Assembly: GCF_018327685.1 (NCBI RefSeq)
Contig: NZ_BNEL01000003.1
Coordinates: 992,001 to 1,056,000 of the forward strand
Direction: 5' to 3'
DNA: 64,000 nucleotides
Source of the DNA: Streptomyces sp. TS71-3
GTDB lineage: Bacteria > Actinomycetota > Actinomycetes > Streptomycetales > Streptomycetaceae
Positions 25,152 to 33,500 of this stretch are shown here, in pieces. Position 1 is the stretch's first letter. Every line of letters begins with the position of its first letter. The notes beneath the pieces were generated by a model. The model worked only from the letters and a program-made list of their open reading frames with translations, made no database searches and had not been told where the DNA came from. A program made the position numbers and the translations under genes.

Positions 25152-25505
25152 ATGAGTGAGCTTGACGAGTACCGTCGCATCATGGACCAGCGCATGAGCG
25201 CTCTTGAGGCGGAGATGGACGCCCTGCGCGACCAGATCACCACGACGCGGGCGGTCGTCGCCATAAACGATCGCGATGTCTCGGAGTTCAAGACCGAGTT
25301 GAGGGCTCACCGGCAGACTCTCCAGGCGCTGCGGGAGACGCAGTTGGAGCAGCAGCAGGAGATCGGCCGACTCCGGACCGAGGTCCGTTCGGGCTTCGCC
25401 GAAGTACAGTCCACCTTCGCGACGGTCCTCGCCGGCATCCAGGCCATCGCCACCCGCCTTCCCGAGGACCCCGCCGCGGGCCCGGAGGTCCCGGCCGCCA
25501 GGTAA
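25152..25505 (+). CDS. Coiled-coil protein of unknown function
   Basis: 117 residues from ATG 25152; a GTG/ATG further upstream lacks support. Residues about 5-95 have heptad-like spacing and high charge (ISALEAEMDALRD-like SALEAEMDALRD, TLQALRETQLEQQQEIGRLRTEV), predicting a coiled coil, ending in a Pro/Ala tail. TAGGCT 7 nt before the ATG and no Shine-Dalgarno sequence suggest a leaderless transcript. The GC content of its codons is lower than that of its neighbours. No family recognised. Confidence 0.75.
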   Translation: MSELDEYRRIMDQRMSALEAEMDALRDQITTTRAVVAINDRDVSEFKTELRAHRQTLQALRETQLEQQQEIGRLRTEVRSGFAEVQSTFATVLAGIQAIATRLPEDPAAGPEVPAAR

Positions 25506-25656
25506 CCCCCTCGGCGGGCCGGTGCGGCTGCCCATGCCCCGTGGGCCGTATCCCGTGGGGCACACGGCCCATGGCCCGTTGGCCATGGCCCGGTCCTATC
25601 GTTTATTGGCCCGCCCGGCGTTGCGAGGCTCCCCGGCCAGGACACAGGGTGGTGCC

Positions 25657-26607
25657 ATGAGCGAGAACACGATGCGTGCCCTCAGCCAGGACGCCTATGG
25701 AGGGCCCGAGGTCCTCAGGGAGGTCCGGGTTCCGCGGCCCGAGCCCATCGGCAACGAGATCCTCGTCGCCGTCCACGCCGCCGGGCTGAACCCCACCGAC
25801 TTCAAACACCGCGCTCGCGAGATGGAACTGGGCGAGCCGCCGCTCACGCTGGGCTGGGACGTGTCGGGTGTCGTCGAGGCGGTCGGCGTCGGCGTCACGC
25901 TGCACCAGCCGGGCGACGAGGTGTTCGGGATGCTGCCCTACCCGAAGGGGCACGGCGCGCACGCCGAGTACGTGACCGCTCCCGCCCGCGCCTTCGTGCC
26001 CAAGCCGGCCGCGCTCGGCCATGTGGAGGCCGCCGCGCTCCCCCTGGCGGCGATGACCGCGTGGCAGGCGCTCGTCGATGTGGCTGACGTGCGGCCGGGG
26101 CAGCGGGTGCTGGTGCAGGCGGCGGCCGGCGGGGTGGGACACCTCGCCGTGCAGATCGCCAAGGCGCGCGGTGCGTACGTCATCGGCACGGCGTCCGCCG
26201 CCAAGCACGACCTGGTACGGAGCCTGGGCGCCGACGAGGTCGTCGACTACCGCACCCAGGACTTCGTCGCCGAGGCCCGCGAGATGGACATGGTCCTCGA
26301 CCCGCTTCTCGGCCAGGACCGGCTGCGTTCGCTCGAAACCCTGAAGCCGGGCGGCCTGCTGGTGTCGATCCTGCCCGCCCAGTTCGCCGAGGTTCAGGCG
26401 CGGGCGGCCGAGTTGGGGGTGCGGGCGACCGCCCTTCTGGTCGAGTACGACCACGCGGGCATGGAGGGCGTCGCCGCGCTGGTGGAGTCCGGGCAGTTGC
26501 GCCCGCATGTCTCCGGTACGTATCCGCTGGCCGAGGCCGCGAAGGCGCACGCGGAGGGTGAGACGGGCCGGGTCACGGGGAAGCTGGTGCTGACGGTGCG
26601 CTCCTGA
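25657..26607 (+). CDS. NADP-dependent medium-chain oxidoreductase (quinone reductase type)
   Basis: 316 residues from ATG 25657, preceded by AGGGTGG. The N-terminal GroES-like domain (LVAVHAAGLNPTDFKHR, LGWDVSGVVEAVG) lacks zinc-ligand cysteines, and the Rossmann domain has the AAAGGVGHLAVQIAKARGA nucleotide motif. This fits the zinc-independent quinone oxidoreductase/enoyl reductase branch of the medium-chain dehydrogenases. It would reduce quinones or enones with NADPH. It stands alone on the plus strand. Confidence 0.9.
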   Translation: MSENTMRALSQDAYGGPEVLREVRVPRPEPIGNEILVAVHAAGLNPTDFKHRAREMELGEPPLTLGWDVSGVVEAVGVGVTLHQPGDEVFGMLPYPKGHGAHAEYVTAPARAFVPKPAALGHVEAAALPLAAMTAWQALVDVADVRPGQRVLVQAAAGGVGHLAVQIAKARGAYVIGTASAAKHDLVRSLGADEVVDYRTQDFVAEAREMDMVLDPLLGQDRLRSLETLKPGGLLVSILPAQFAEVQARAAELGVRATALLVEYDHAGMEGVAALVESGQLRPHVSGTYPLAEAAKAHAEGETGRVTGKLVLTVRS

Positions 26608-26711
26608 AGCGCCTTCAGGACGGCCGGGGGCCGGCTGCCCCGCCCGGCACCCGGCCCGCCCCGCCCGGCATCGTGTGTGGTCCGTGTAGGGGATGACTCG
26701 TGTGGCGCGTC

Positions 26712-26960
26712 CTACTCGTAGCCGCCGTACGTCCCATCCGGGTGATGGTGGTGGTGCCGTTCCTCCTCCACCACCGGTGCGTTGGGCACGACGACACGGC
26801 GCCGCCTGGCGATGCTGCTGAAGGTGGCGATTCCGATCAGGCCGACGGCCATGAAGATCACGCCGACGAGATCGAGGTTGACGCCCTTCATGTGCCAGTT
26901 GGTGGCGAAGGTGAGAATCGCGCCCACGGCGATCAGGATGATGCATCCGCCGAGACCCAT
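26712..26960 (-). CDS. Small two-helix membrane protein (DUF6458-like)
   Basis: 82 residues with AGGAGGGA before the ATG. There are two membrane helices (GGCIILIAVGAILTFATNW and LVGVIFMAVGLIGIATFSSI) separated by a short polar loop, then a basic stop-transfer RRRR and a cytoplasmic tail containing EEERHHHHHPDG. The layout fits the DUF6458 family as I recall it. Function unknown. The five-histidine run could bind metal, but it may simply be a low-complexity tail. Confidence 0.8.
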   Translation of the reverse strand: MGLGGCIILIAVGAILTFATNWHMKGVNLDLVGVIFMAVGLIGIATFSSIARRRRVVVPNAPVVEEERHHHHHPDGTYGGYE

Positions 26961-27082
26961 GATTCGCTCCCTCCTGTCCTTCCGCTGGGAAGTTGGCTCC
27001 TGGAGCCGGGACGGGAGACTCGATGCCGCCCCACCCCGGCCGGTGACCCCGGGTCAGGACGGGTGCCCCGCCCGGCACGTGA

Positions 27083-27125
27083 GTCCGGATGAGTTCCACT
27101 GGAGTGCCACGTGGTTCATCCGGAC
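27083..27125. promoter_or_regulatory. Inverted repeat in gap between M18 peptidase and small membrane gene
   Basis: GTCCGGATGA (27083-27092) and TCATCCGGAC (27116-27125) are perfect 10-bp arms, with CCAC/GTGG pairing further inside. The element lies about 95 nt after the peptidase stop codon on the minus strand and 120 nt before the next start, so it may be a terminator or a leader structure. The rest of the 258-bp gap shows nothing recognisable. Confidence 0.5.
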
Positions 27126-27218
27126 CGACGTCCAGGTACCCCCGGTGCCGGCAGGCATGCCGCACGAAAGGGGAAACAACGGTCCATGGGGCCGGGGTGG
27201 CGCCGGGGTCGCGCCCGC

Positions 27219-28598
27219 TCAGCCCTCCAGGAACGCCTTGAGCGCTCCCGCCAGCAGGAACGGGTCCTCCGCGGAGCACAGTTCGCGGGCGCTGTGCATG
27301 GAGAGGATGGCCACACCCACGTCGACGGTCTTGATGCCGTGCCGGGCGGCGGTGATCGGGCCGATCGTGGTGCCGCAGGGCATCGCGTTGTTGGACACGA
27401 ACGACTGGAACGGCACGCCCGCCTTCTCGCAGGCCGCGGCGAACACGGCACGCCCGCTGCCGTCCGTGGCGTAGCGGTTGTTCACGTTGACCTTGAGGAT
27501 CGGGCCGCCGCCCGCCATCGGGTGGTGCGTCGGGTCGTGCCGCTCCGGGTAGTTGGGGTGCACCGCGTGGCCCGTGTCGGAGGAGAGGCAGACGCTGCCG
27601 GCCAGCGCCCGCGCGCGGTCCTCGAACGTTCCCCCGCGGGCGAAGACGGAGCGCTCCAGCACCGAGCCGAGCAGCGGGCCGTCGGCGCCGGTGTCGGACT
27701 GCGAGCCGTTCTCCTCGTGGTCGAACGCGGCCAGGACCGGGATGTGCGGCAGCTCCAGCGCGTGCGGCGGCTCGGAGCCGCCCGCGCCACTGCCGTCGCC
27801 CGCCGTCACGGCGGCCAGCGCGGCCGTGGCCGAGTGCACCGAGAGCAGGTCGTCCATGCGCGGCCCGGCGACCAGCTCGCCGTCCCGCCCCAGGTAGGAC
27901 GGGGCCTCCACGGAGTGCGCCATCAGGTCCCAGCCGGTGACCTCGCCCGCCGGCAGGCCGCACTCCTCCTCCAGGAATGCGATCAGGTCGCCCTCGTGGG
28001 CCTGGCCGAGGCCCCACACCGGCTGGAGGTGCCGCTGCTTGTCGAGCTTCAGGCCCTCCGTGTTCGCGCCCCGGTCCAGGTGGATGGCGAGCTGCGGCAC
28101 CCGCATCAGCGGCCGGTCGACGTTGACGAGCCGGGAGCTGCCGTCCCGCAGCGTGAGCCGGCCGGCGAGGCCGAGGTCGCGGTCCAGCCAGGAGTTGAGC
28201 AGCGGCCCGCCGTAGATCTCCACCGCCACCTGCCGCCAGCCGTGCGCCCCGGTGTCCGGCAGCGGCTTGACCCGCAGGTTGGGGGAGTCGGTGTGAGCGC
28301 CGACGATCCGGAAAGGGGTGTGCGCCTCAGCGTTCGCCGGCACGTACCAGGCCACCAGGGCCCCGCCGCGCAGTACGTACTTGCCGCCCGTCGAGCCGTC
28401 CCAGGCGTCGGTCTCCGCGACCTGCCGGAATCCCGCCTTCTCCAGCCGCTCGGCCGCGTTCGCCACCGCGTGGTACGGCGAGGGGCTGGTGGACAGGAAC
28501 GACATGAGGTCGTCTGTGTGTCCGCGGTCGAAGCCGAGGGACGCGCGCGGAACGCCCCTCGGCGGGGTGGCGGACGACGGACGGGCGCTAGTGCTCAT
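27219..28598 (-). CDS. M18-family aminopeptidase
   Basis: 459 residues. The M18 fold shows metal ligands and active-site motifs in order: VGAHTDSPNLRVKP, a dimerisation domain, PRMDDLLSVH, AAFDHEENGS with the catalytic Glu pair, SSDTGHAVHPNYPERHDP and the final CGTTIGPITAARHGIKTVDVG with HSARELC. It is a cytoplasmic di-zinc or di-cobalt aminopeptidase, probably preferring acidic N-terminal residues as M18 enzymes do. AAGGTGA precedes the ATG. It lies downstream of the acyl-CoA dehydrogenase but 584 bp away, with a mobile element between. Confidence 0.93.
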   Translation of the reverse strand: MSTSARPSSATPPRGVPRASLGFDRGHTDDLMSFLSTSPSPYHAVANAAERLEKAGFRQVAETDAWDGSTGGKYVLRGGALVAWYVPANAEAHTPFRIVGAHTDSPNLRVKPLPDTGAHGWRQVAVEIYGGPLLNSWLDRDLGLAGRLTLRDGSSRLVNVDRPLMRVPQLAIHLDRGANTEGLKLDKQRHLQPVWGLGQAHEGDLIAFLEEECGLPAGEVTGWDLMAHSVEAPSYLGRDGELVAGPRMDDLLSVHSATAALAAVTAGDGSGAGGSEPPHALELPHIPVLAAFDHEENGSQSDTGADGPLLGSVLERSVFARGGTFEDRARALAGSVCLSSDTGHAVHPNYPERHDPTHHPMAGGGPILKVNVNNRYATDGSGRAVFAAACEKAGVPFQSFVSNNAMPCGTTIGPITAARHGIKTVDVGVAILSMHSARELCSAEDPFLLAGALKAFLEG

Positions 28599-28620
28599 GG
28601 GTTCACCTTAACGACGCCGG

Positions 28621-28653
28621 AGGGCCCGTTCCCGGGGTTGCGGAACGGGCCCT
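28621..28653. promoter_or_regulatory. 12-bp-arm inverted repeat upstream of M18 gene
   Basis: AGGGCCCGTTCC (28621-28632) and GGAACGGGCCCT (28642-28653) are perfect arms around 9 nt, ending 23 nt before the minus-strand start codon. The site could form an RNA hairpin in the leader or bind a dimeric regulator. GAACGGG recurs just to the right (28655-28661). Confidence 0.45.
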
Positions 28654-28949
28654 CGAACGGGGGTGGGAAACGGGCCGTTTCCCCAGGGTGCGGGCCTCTG
28701 GGGGATCGGCCCGCGGGTGCGGGGCGCGGGTGCGGGGCGCGGGGGCAGGGGGTCCGTGTGGCGGTGTCTGCCTGGCGGTCTGCCTGGTGGTCCGTGCCGG
28801 CCGGTGTCGCGGGTCGGCTTCGGGGGTCGGTGTCGCGGGTCGGCCGGCTGGCGCTTCGGGGCGGTGTGCGGGTCTCGACGCTCTTCGGTGAACCTGCCGG
28901 ACTGCTCCCGGTCACGTGCCCGTGCCGCCGGTGAACGTGCCCGTGCCGG

Positions 28950-29185
28950 CTAGGTCGTGTCCGGCGGATCTTCGTGGGCCCGCGACTCCCCCACTGCCTG
29001 AAGGGCGTGGGTGGGGGTACCTCCCACGCCGGTTCAGGGCAGTGGGGGAGTGCCCCCAGCACCGCACCTCGCCGCGTTGTCGGAGTCATCCGGGTACGCC
29101 CAGTACGAGGATGATCCTCCGCCTTGCGATGCACGGCACCAGACGCCGCAGGCTGATCCACGAAGATCCGCCGGACACGACCTAG
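28950..29185. mobile_element. 236-bp MITE with 28-bp perfect terminal inverted repeats and CTAG ends
   Basis: The left end (28950-28977, starting CTAGGTCGTGTCCGG) and right end (29158-29185) are exact reverse complements over 28 bp, including CTAG at both tips. CTAG can be read as a target duplication, as in some IS5-family groups. There is no transposase. Inside are a 67-nt hairpin (28985-29051) and an 80-nt segment with GTACGCCCAGTACGAGGA. The element sits at the 3' end of the acyl-CoA dehydrogenase gene: the TAG stop is part of the right CTAG. Confidence 0.85.
28985..29051. repeat. Dispersed hairpin repeat, copy A (inside the MITE)
   Basis: ACTCCCCCACTGCC is mirrored by GGCAGTGGGGGAGT (14-bp perfect outer arms), with inner arms GGGCGTGGG and CCCACGCC. 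Shorter half-copies of the same sequence occur at 31349, 31439 and 62272. Confidence 0.8.
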
Positions 29186-31017
29186 AAGGCCGTCTCGTCC
29201 AGCTCCATCAGGTCCAGGCCCACCGACTCGGCGATGCCCCGCTGCACGGCCACGCCCGGCAGGACGTTCTGCGCGAAGAACTTCGCCGCGGCGATCTTGC
29301 CCTGGTAGAACGCGACGTCCTTGGCGGTCAGGCCCTGCCCGTCGGAGAGCTTCTCCGTGGCCACCGCCGCGCCGCGCAGCAGCAGGTAGCCGGTGATCAC
29401 GTCGCCGGACGACAGCAGCAGGCGGGTGGTGTTGAGGCCGACGCGGTAGATGCTCTTGACGTCGTTCTCCGTGGCGGCGAGGTCGGTGAGCATCGCGCCG
29501 ACGATCGCCTCCAGCTCGACGGCCGCCTTGGCCAGCTCCTCGCGTGCCGAGGCCAGCTCCTCGCCGCCGCTGCCGACCGCGAGGAACTTCTTGATCTCCT
29601 CGGCGAGCGAGTTCAGCGCCTGGCCCTGGTTGCGGACGATCTTCCGGAAGAAGTAGTCCTGGCCCTGGATGGCGGTCGTGCCCTCGTAGAGGGTGTCGAT
29701 CTTGGCGTCCCGGATGTACTGCTCGATCGGGTACTCCTGGAGGTAGCCCGAGCCGCCGAAGATCTGGAGCGACTGCGCGAGCTGCTCGTAGGCCCGCTCC
29801 GAGCCGTAGCCCTTGACGACCGGGAGCAGCAGGTCGTTCAGCGCGTGCGCCTGCGCGGTGTCCTCGCCGCGGGCCTCCTTGACGGCGATCTCGTCCTGCA
29901 CGGATGCCGTGTACAGCACCAGCGCCCGCATGCCCTCGGCGTACGCCTTCTGCGTCATCAGCGAACGGCGGACGTCGGGGTGGTGCGTGATGGAGACCTT
30001 GGGCGCCGTCTTGTCCATGAACTGGGCGAGGTCCGGGCCCTGCACGCGCTCCCTGGCGTACTCCAGCGCGTTGAGGTAGCCGGAGGAGAGGGTGGAGATG
30101 GCCTTGGTGCCGACCATCATCCGGGCGAACTCGATGATCCGGAACATCTGCCGGATGCCGTCGTGCCGGTCGCCGATCAGCCAGCCCTTGGCCGGGTGGC
30201 GGTCGCCGAAGGTGAGCTCGCAGGTGTTGGAGACCTTCAGGCCCATCTTGTGCTCGACGTTGGTGGCGTAGACGCCGTTGCGCTCGCCCAGCTCGCCGGT
30301 CTCCGGGTCGAACTCGTACTTGGGCACCAGGAAGAGGGAGAGGCCCTTGGTGCCGGGTCCCGCGCCCTCGGGGCGGGCGAGGACGTAGTGGAGGATGTTC
30401 TCCTCCAGGTCGTGCTCGCCGGAGGTGATGAAGCGCTTGACGCCCTCGATGTGCCAGGAGCCGTCGTCCTGCGGGACGGCCCTGGTGCGGCCGGCGCCGA
30501 CGTCGGAGCCGGCGTCCGGCTCGGTGAGCACCATCGTGGACGCCCAGCGCTTGTCGACGGCGACCTGCGCTATGTGCTTCTGCTGCTCGGTACCCTCCTC
30601 GAAGAGGATGCGGCAGAAGGCCGGGCCCGAGGCGTACATCCACAGCGCCGGGTTGGCGCCGAGCACCATCTCCGCGTACGACCAGATCAGGGACGGGGGC
30701 GTGTTGGTGCCGCCGATCTCCTCGGGGATGCCGAGGCGCCAGTACTCCGAGTCCATGAAGGTGCGGTAGCCCTTCTTGAACGACTCGGGGAGGGGGGCCG
30801 TGCTGGTCTCGGGGTCGAAGACCGGGGGCGTGCGGTCGGCTTCGGCGTAGGACTCCGCGAGGTCGCGCTCGGCGAGGCGGCTGACCTCGGAGAGGATGCT
30901 CCTGGCGGTGTCGGTGTCCATCTCCGCGAACGGGCCGGTGCCATACAGCTTGTCCCGGCCGAGCACCTCGAAGAGGTTGAACTCGACGTCGCGAAGATTC
31001 GACTTGTAGTGGCCCAT
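29182..31017 (-). CDS. Acyl-CoA dehydrogenase, FadE5-like
   Basis: 611 residues, the length of mycobacterial FadE5-type enzymes, which are longer than usual acyl-CoA dehydrogenases because of a C-terminal extension. Visible motifs are [19 protein letters not shown] and [13 protein letters not shown] (FAD and substrate pocket), [35 protein letters not shown] with the catalytic Glu in YEGT, and an extra helical domain after residue 480. It catalyses the first oxidation of fatty acyl-CoA in beta-oxidation. CGGAG lies about 9 nt before the ATG. Two similar dyads upstream suggest TetR-type control. The stop codon lies in the end of a MITE. Confidence 0.93.
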   Translation of the reverse strand: MGHYKSNLRDVEFNLFEVLGRDKLYGTGPFAEMDTDTARSILSEVSRLAERDLAESYAEADRTPPVFDPETSTAPLPESFKKGYRTFMDSEYWRLGIPEEIGGTNTPPSLIWSYAEMVLGANPALWMYASGPAFCRILFEEGTEQQKHIAQVAVDKRWASTMVLTEPDAGSDVGAGRTRAVPQDDGSWHIEGVKRFITSGEHDLEENILHYVLARPEGAGPGTKGLSLFLVPKYEFDPETGELGERNGVYATNVEHKMGLKVSNTCELTFGDRHPAKGWLIGDRHDGIRQMFRIIEFARMMVGTKAISTLSSGYLNALEYARERVQGPDLAQFMDKTAPKVSITHHPDVRRSLMTQKAYAEGMRALVLYTASVQDEIAVKEARGEDTAQAHALNDLLLPVVKGYGSERAYEQLAQSLQIFGGSGYLQEYPIEQYIRDAKIDTLYEGTTAIQGQDYFFRKIVRNQGQALNSLAEEIKKFLAVGSGGEELASAREELAKAAVELEAIVGAMLTDLAATENDVKSIYRVGLNTTRLLLSSGDVITGYLLLRGAAVATEKLSDGQGLTAKDVAFYQGKIAAAKFFAQNVLPGVAVQRGIAESVGLDLMELDETAF

Positions 31018-31105
31018 GGCTACGGCTCCGGAGGCGGGTCGGAGGGGTGGGTACCTCGTGGTTCGTGCGGGGGCGCCACGGTGTGGGCGCGGATGACCGG
31101 CTTGT

Positions 31106-31144
31106 CTACCAGTCGGTAGCAGTCATCATGCTACCCGTGGGTAA
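31106..31144 (-). promoter_or_regulatory. Paired YTACC-N4-GGTAG operators of the acyl-CoA dehydrogenase
   Basis: On the minus strand, CTACC-GACT-GGTAG (31119-31106) and TTACC-CACG-GGTAG (31144-31131) are two near-identical 14-bp dyads whose centres are 25 bp apart, about 90-125 bp before the start codon in a locally AT-rich stretch. They suit a TetR-family fatty-acid regulator binding as paired dimers. No such regulator gene is adjacent. Confidence 0.55.
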
Positions 31145-31348
31145 TAAAAACAACCCCTTCCTGGGGTTTTGTGGCTGGGGACACGGGGCTGTGGGGGCGC
31201 GCTGTTTGATTCTGTCTTGTTGGCGGTGCGCCTGCGTCGTGCGCCTGAGCGGTTGCGCCTTCGTCATGCGTCTTCGCGGTGCGCATGCGTCTGCCGGTTC
31301 CTCGTGGGGCGCCTTCCGTGTCGTTCAGGGCGGGGCCCCGGGGGGATG

Positions 31349-31387
31349 TACTCCCCCAGCGCCTCAAGGGCCTGGGAGGTGCCCCCA
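31349..31387. repeat. Dispersed hairpin repeat, copy B
   Basis: The order TACTCCCCCAGCGCCTCAAG, then GGCCTGGGAGG and TGCCCCCAC matches copy C 90 bp later (31439) and the two inverted arms in the MITE copy. CTCCCAG/CTGGGAG-type pairing allows a small hairpin. Confidence 0.75.
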
Positions 31388-31438
31388 CGGTCCGGCGCCC
31401 CACTGTTGTCCGGACGGGTTCTGTGGGCCTGGCGCCGG

Positions 31439-31476
31439 CCTCCCCCAGTGCCTTGAGGGCCTGGGAGGTACCCCCA
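31439..31476. repeat. Dispersed hairpin repeat, copy C
   Basis: CCTCCCCCAGTGCCTTGAGG followed by GCCTGGGAGGTACCCCCAG. It is direct-oriented relative to copy B, with an intervening segment of about 50 bp. Confidence 0.75.
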
Positions 31477-31690
31477 GCGCGCACATCCCCCCCTTGTCCC
31501 CTCCTGTCTCGTACGCGGCTGCGGGCCGGTGGGGGCGGGTGTGGAAGGCCCGTCTGTGGGGGGTGTCTTGTCTCCGGCGGTCCGCTGCGTGGGTGGGCGG
31601 GGACGCGGCAGCGCGAGGGGGCACGTGCGTGGTCGGCTGAGCGTACGGCGGCCGGGTGGAAGTGGGGCCGGGGCTGAGGAGAGGTAAGGG

Positions 31691-32161
31691 TCAGCCGTAC
31701 ATGCGGCGCATGGCGAAGTCGACCATTTCCTCTACCGCCTTGGCGTCGAAGACCATGCGGTGGTCGCCCTCCATGTCCAGGACGAATCCGTAGCCGGTGG
31801 GGAGCAGGTCGATCACCTCGGCGCCGGTGATGACGAAGTACTTCGAGTCCTTGCCGGCGTAGCGGCGCAGCTCCTTGAGGGAGGTGAACATCGGGATCAC
31901 CGGCTGCTGGGTGTTGTGCAGGGCCAGGAAGCCCGGGGTGTCGCCGCGCGGGCAGTACACCTTGGACGTGGCGAAGATCGACTGGAAGTCCTCGGACGCC
32001 ATCGAGCCGGTGGTGAAGGCGCGTACGGCGTCGGCCAGGGAGGGCGGCGAGGGCTCCGGGTACAGCGGAGGCGGCGGCTGTCCGTAGTCGCCGGGCATCT
32101 GGTGCGGCGGCTGGTGAGCGTACTGCTGGCCCTGGGCCGCCTGCTGGTCGTAGCCGTACAT
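31691..32161 (-). CDS. SseB-domain protein
   Basis: 156 residues. A Tyr/Gln/Pro-rich leader of about 40 residues (MYGYDQQAAQGQQYAHQPPH) precedes an SseB N-terminal-like domain (VYCPRGDTPGFLALHNTQQPVIPMFTSLKELRRYAGKDSKYFVITGAEVIDLLPTGYG-type order; key motif VIPMFTS). SseB-fold proteins recur in actinobacteria with no settled role. The ribosome-binding site is weak. It is divergent from the pirin gene. Confidence 0.82.
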   Translation of the reverse strand: MYGYDQQAAQGQQYAHQPPHQMPGDYGQPPPPLYPEPSPPSLADAVRAFTTGSMASEDFQSIFATSKVYCPRGDTPGFLALHNTQQPVIPMFTSLKELRRYAGKDSKYFVITGAEVIDLLPTGYGFVLDMEGDHRMVFDAKAVEEMVDFAMRRMYG

Positions 32162-32367
32162 GCCCGCAAGCGTACCCAGGGCGGGGGGCCGCCGGGGGGC
32201 GATACCCGGTCGGATCCGTCGCAGTTCCGCGCGCCCCTGTAGCGGGCGCTTGCGCGCCCCCTTCCCGTGGGCACAGGGCGAAAGGCCAGGTCAAGGCGTG
32301 TGGGAATGCCGGGTGCTGGCAGAAAGTTCTACGTTCAACTAAACTCCGAGCAGAAGGAGGTACGACC

Positions 32368-33321
32368 ATGCCTGCTGTGACCGTCGAGAACCCTCTGACC
32401 CTCCCGCGCGTGGCACCCCCGGCCGACGCCACCCCCCGCCCCGTGCTGGCGGTGAGCACGGCCCCCAGCGGGTTCGAGGGCGAGGGCTTCCCCGTGCGCC
32501 GTGCCTTCGCGGGGATCAACTACCGGCACCTCGACCCGTTCATCATGATGGATCAGATGGGCGAGGTGGAGTACGCGCCGGGCGAGCCCAAGGGCACCCC
32601 GTGGCATCCGCACCGCGGCTTCGAGACCGTCACGTACATCATCGACGGGATCTTCAACCACCAGGACTCCAACGGTGGCGGCGGCACCATCACCAACGGC
32701 GACACCCAGTGGATGACCGCGGGCAGCGGCCTGCTCCACATCGAGGCGCCGCCCGAGGAGCTGGTCGTCTCCGGCGGCCTCTTCCACGGGCTCCAGCTCT
32801 GGGTCAACCTTCCGGCCGCGGACAAGATGAAGGACCCGCGGTACCAGGACATCCGCGGCGGCCAGGTGCGGCTGCTGACCACCCCGGACGGCGGCAGCCT
32901 GCTGCGCGTCATCGCCGGCTCGCTCGACGGGCACGAGGGCCCCGGGATCACCCACACGCCGATCACGATGGTGCACGCCAGCATCCGGCCCGGCGCCGAG
33001 GTCACCCTGCCCTGGCGCGCCGACTTCAACGGGCTCGCGTACGTCCTCGCCGGCCACGGCAGCGCCGGCACCGACCGCAGGCCCGTGCACACCGGGCAGA
33101 CCGCGGTGTTCGGCACCGGCTCCTCGCTGACCGTGCGGGCCGACGAGAAGCAGGACTCCAGCGCGCCCGACCTGGAGGTGGTCCTCCTCGGCGGGCTGCC
33201 GATCCGGGAGCCGATGGTGCACTACGGGCCGTTCGTGATGAACACCAAGGAGGAGTTGCAGCAGGCCTTCGAGGACTTCCAGAAGGGGCGGCTCGGCACC
33301 GTCCCGGTGCCCCACACCTGA
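32368..33321 (+). CDS. Pirin-family protein
   Basis: 317 residues with AAGGAGG before the ATG. The N-terminal cupin has the pirin motif FIMMDQMGEVEYAPG and the metal ligands in WHPHRGFETVTYIIDG, with a further His/Glu in GLLHIEAPPEE. The C-terminal pirin domain (HASIRPGAEVTLPWRADFNGLAYVLAG) follows. Bacterial pirins are iron-binding; some are quercetinases or redox-responsive partners of other enzymes. The leader (32320-32350) is AT-rich with GTTCTACGTTCAACTAAAC, a likely promoter region. Confidence 0.92.
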   Translation: MPAVTVENPLTLPRVAPPADATPRPVLAVSTAPSGFEGEGFPVRRAFAGINYRHLDPFIMMDQMGEVEYAPGEPKGTPWHPHRGFETVTYIIDGIFNHQDSNGGGGTITNGDTQWMTAGSGLLHIEAPPEELVVSGGLFHGLQLWVNLPAADKMKDPRYQDIRGGQVRLLTTPDGGSLLRVIAGSLDGHEGPGITHTPITMVHASIRPGAEVTLPWRADFNGLAYVLAGHGSAGTDRRPVHTGQTAVFGTGSSLTVRADEKQDSSAPDLEVVLLGGLPIREPMVHYGPFVMNTKEELQQAFEDFQKGRLGTVPVPHT

Positions 33322-33478
33322 GCCGGGTTCCCGGATCCCGTCCCACCCCGGATTCGGGCCCACCCCGGATGCGGTCTCGCACCTGACCCGGTCCCGCGTC
33401 TGGCTCTGCCGGCCGACCGCGTCGGGTGGTTCGGGGTGCGGTGGTCGCGGCAGGCCCCGCCGGTCGTCCTAAGAGCAG

Positions 33479-33497
33479 CGGGCCCCTACGGGGCCCG
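33479..33497. terminator. Bidirectional terminator between pirin and GT87 genes
   Basis: A perfect 8-bp stem CGGGCCCC/GGGGCCCG around TAC, 4 bp from the end of the minus-strand gene. Flanking AGAGCAG/TTCTC extend the pairing imperfectly. Confidence 0.75.
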
Positions 33498-33500
33498 TTC

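Larger units (their letters stand above)
28599..29181. other. 583-bp gap carrying a dyad, simple repeats and a MITE
   Basis: From the M18 start rightward: the dyad at 28621-28653, GGTGCGGGGCGC-type direct repeats (28708-28745), repeated GGTGTCGCGGGTCGG (28803-28850), then the MITE from 28950. No gene is supportable. Confidence 0.7.
31018..31690. other. 673-bp gap with operator pair and two dispersed hairpin copies
   Basis: Besides the operators at 31106-31144, it holds GC-rich TGCGCCTGCG-type imperfect repeats (31215-31300) and two copies of the dispersed CTCCCCCAG...CTGGGAGG repeat at 31349 and 31439. No gene has coding bias here. Confidence 0.7.
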
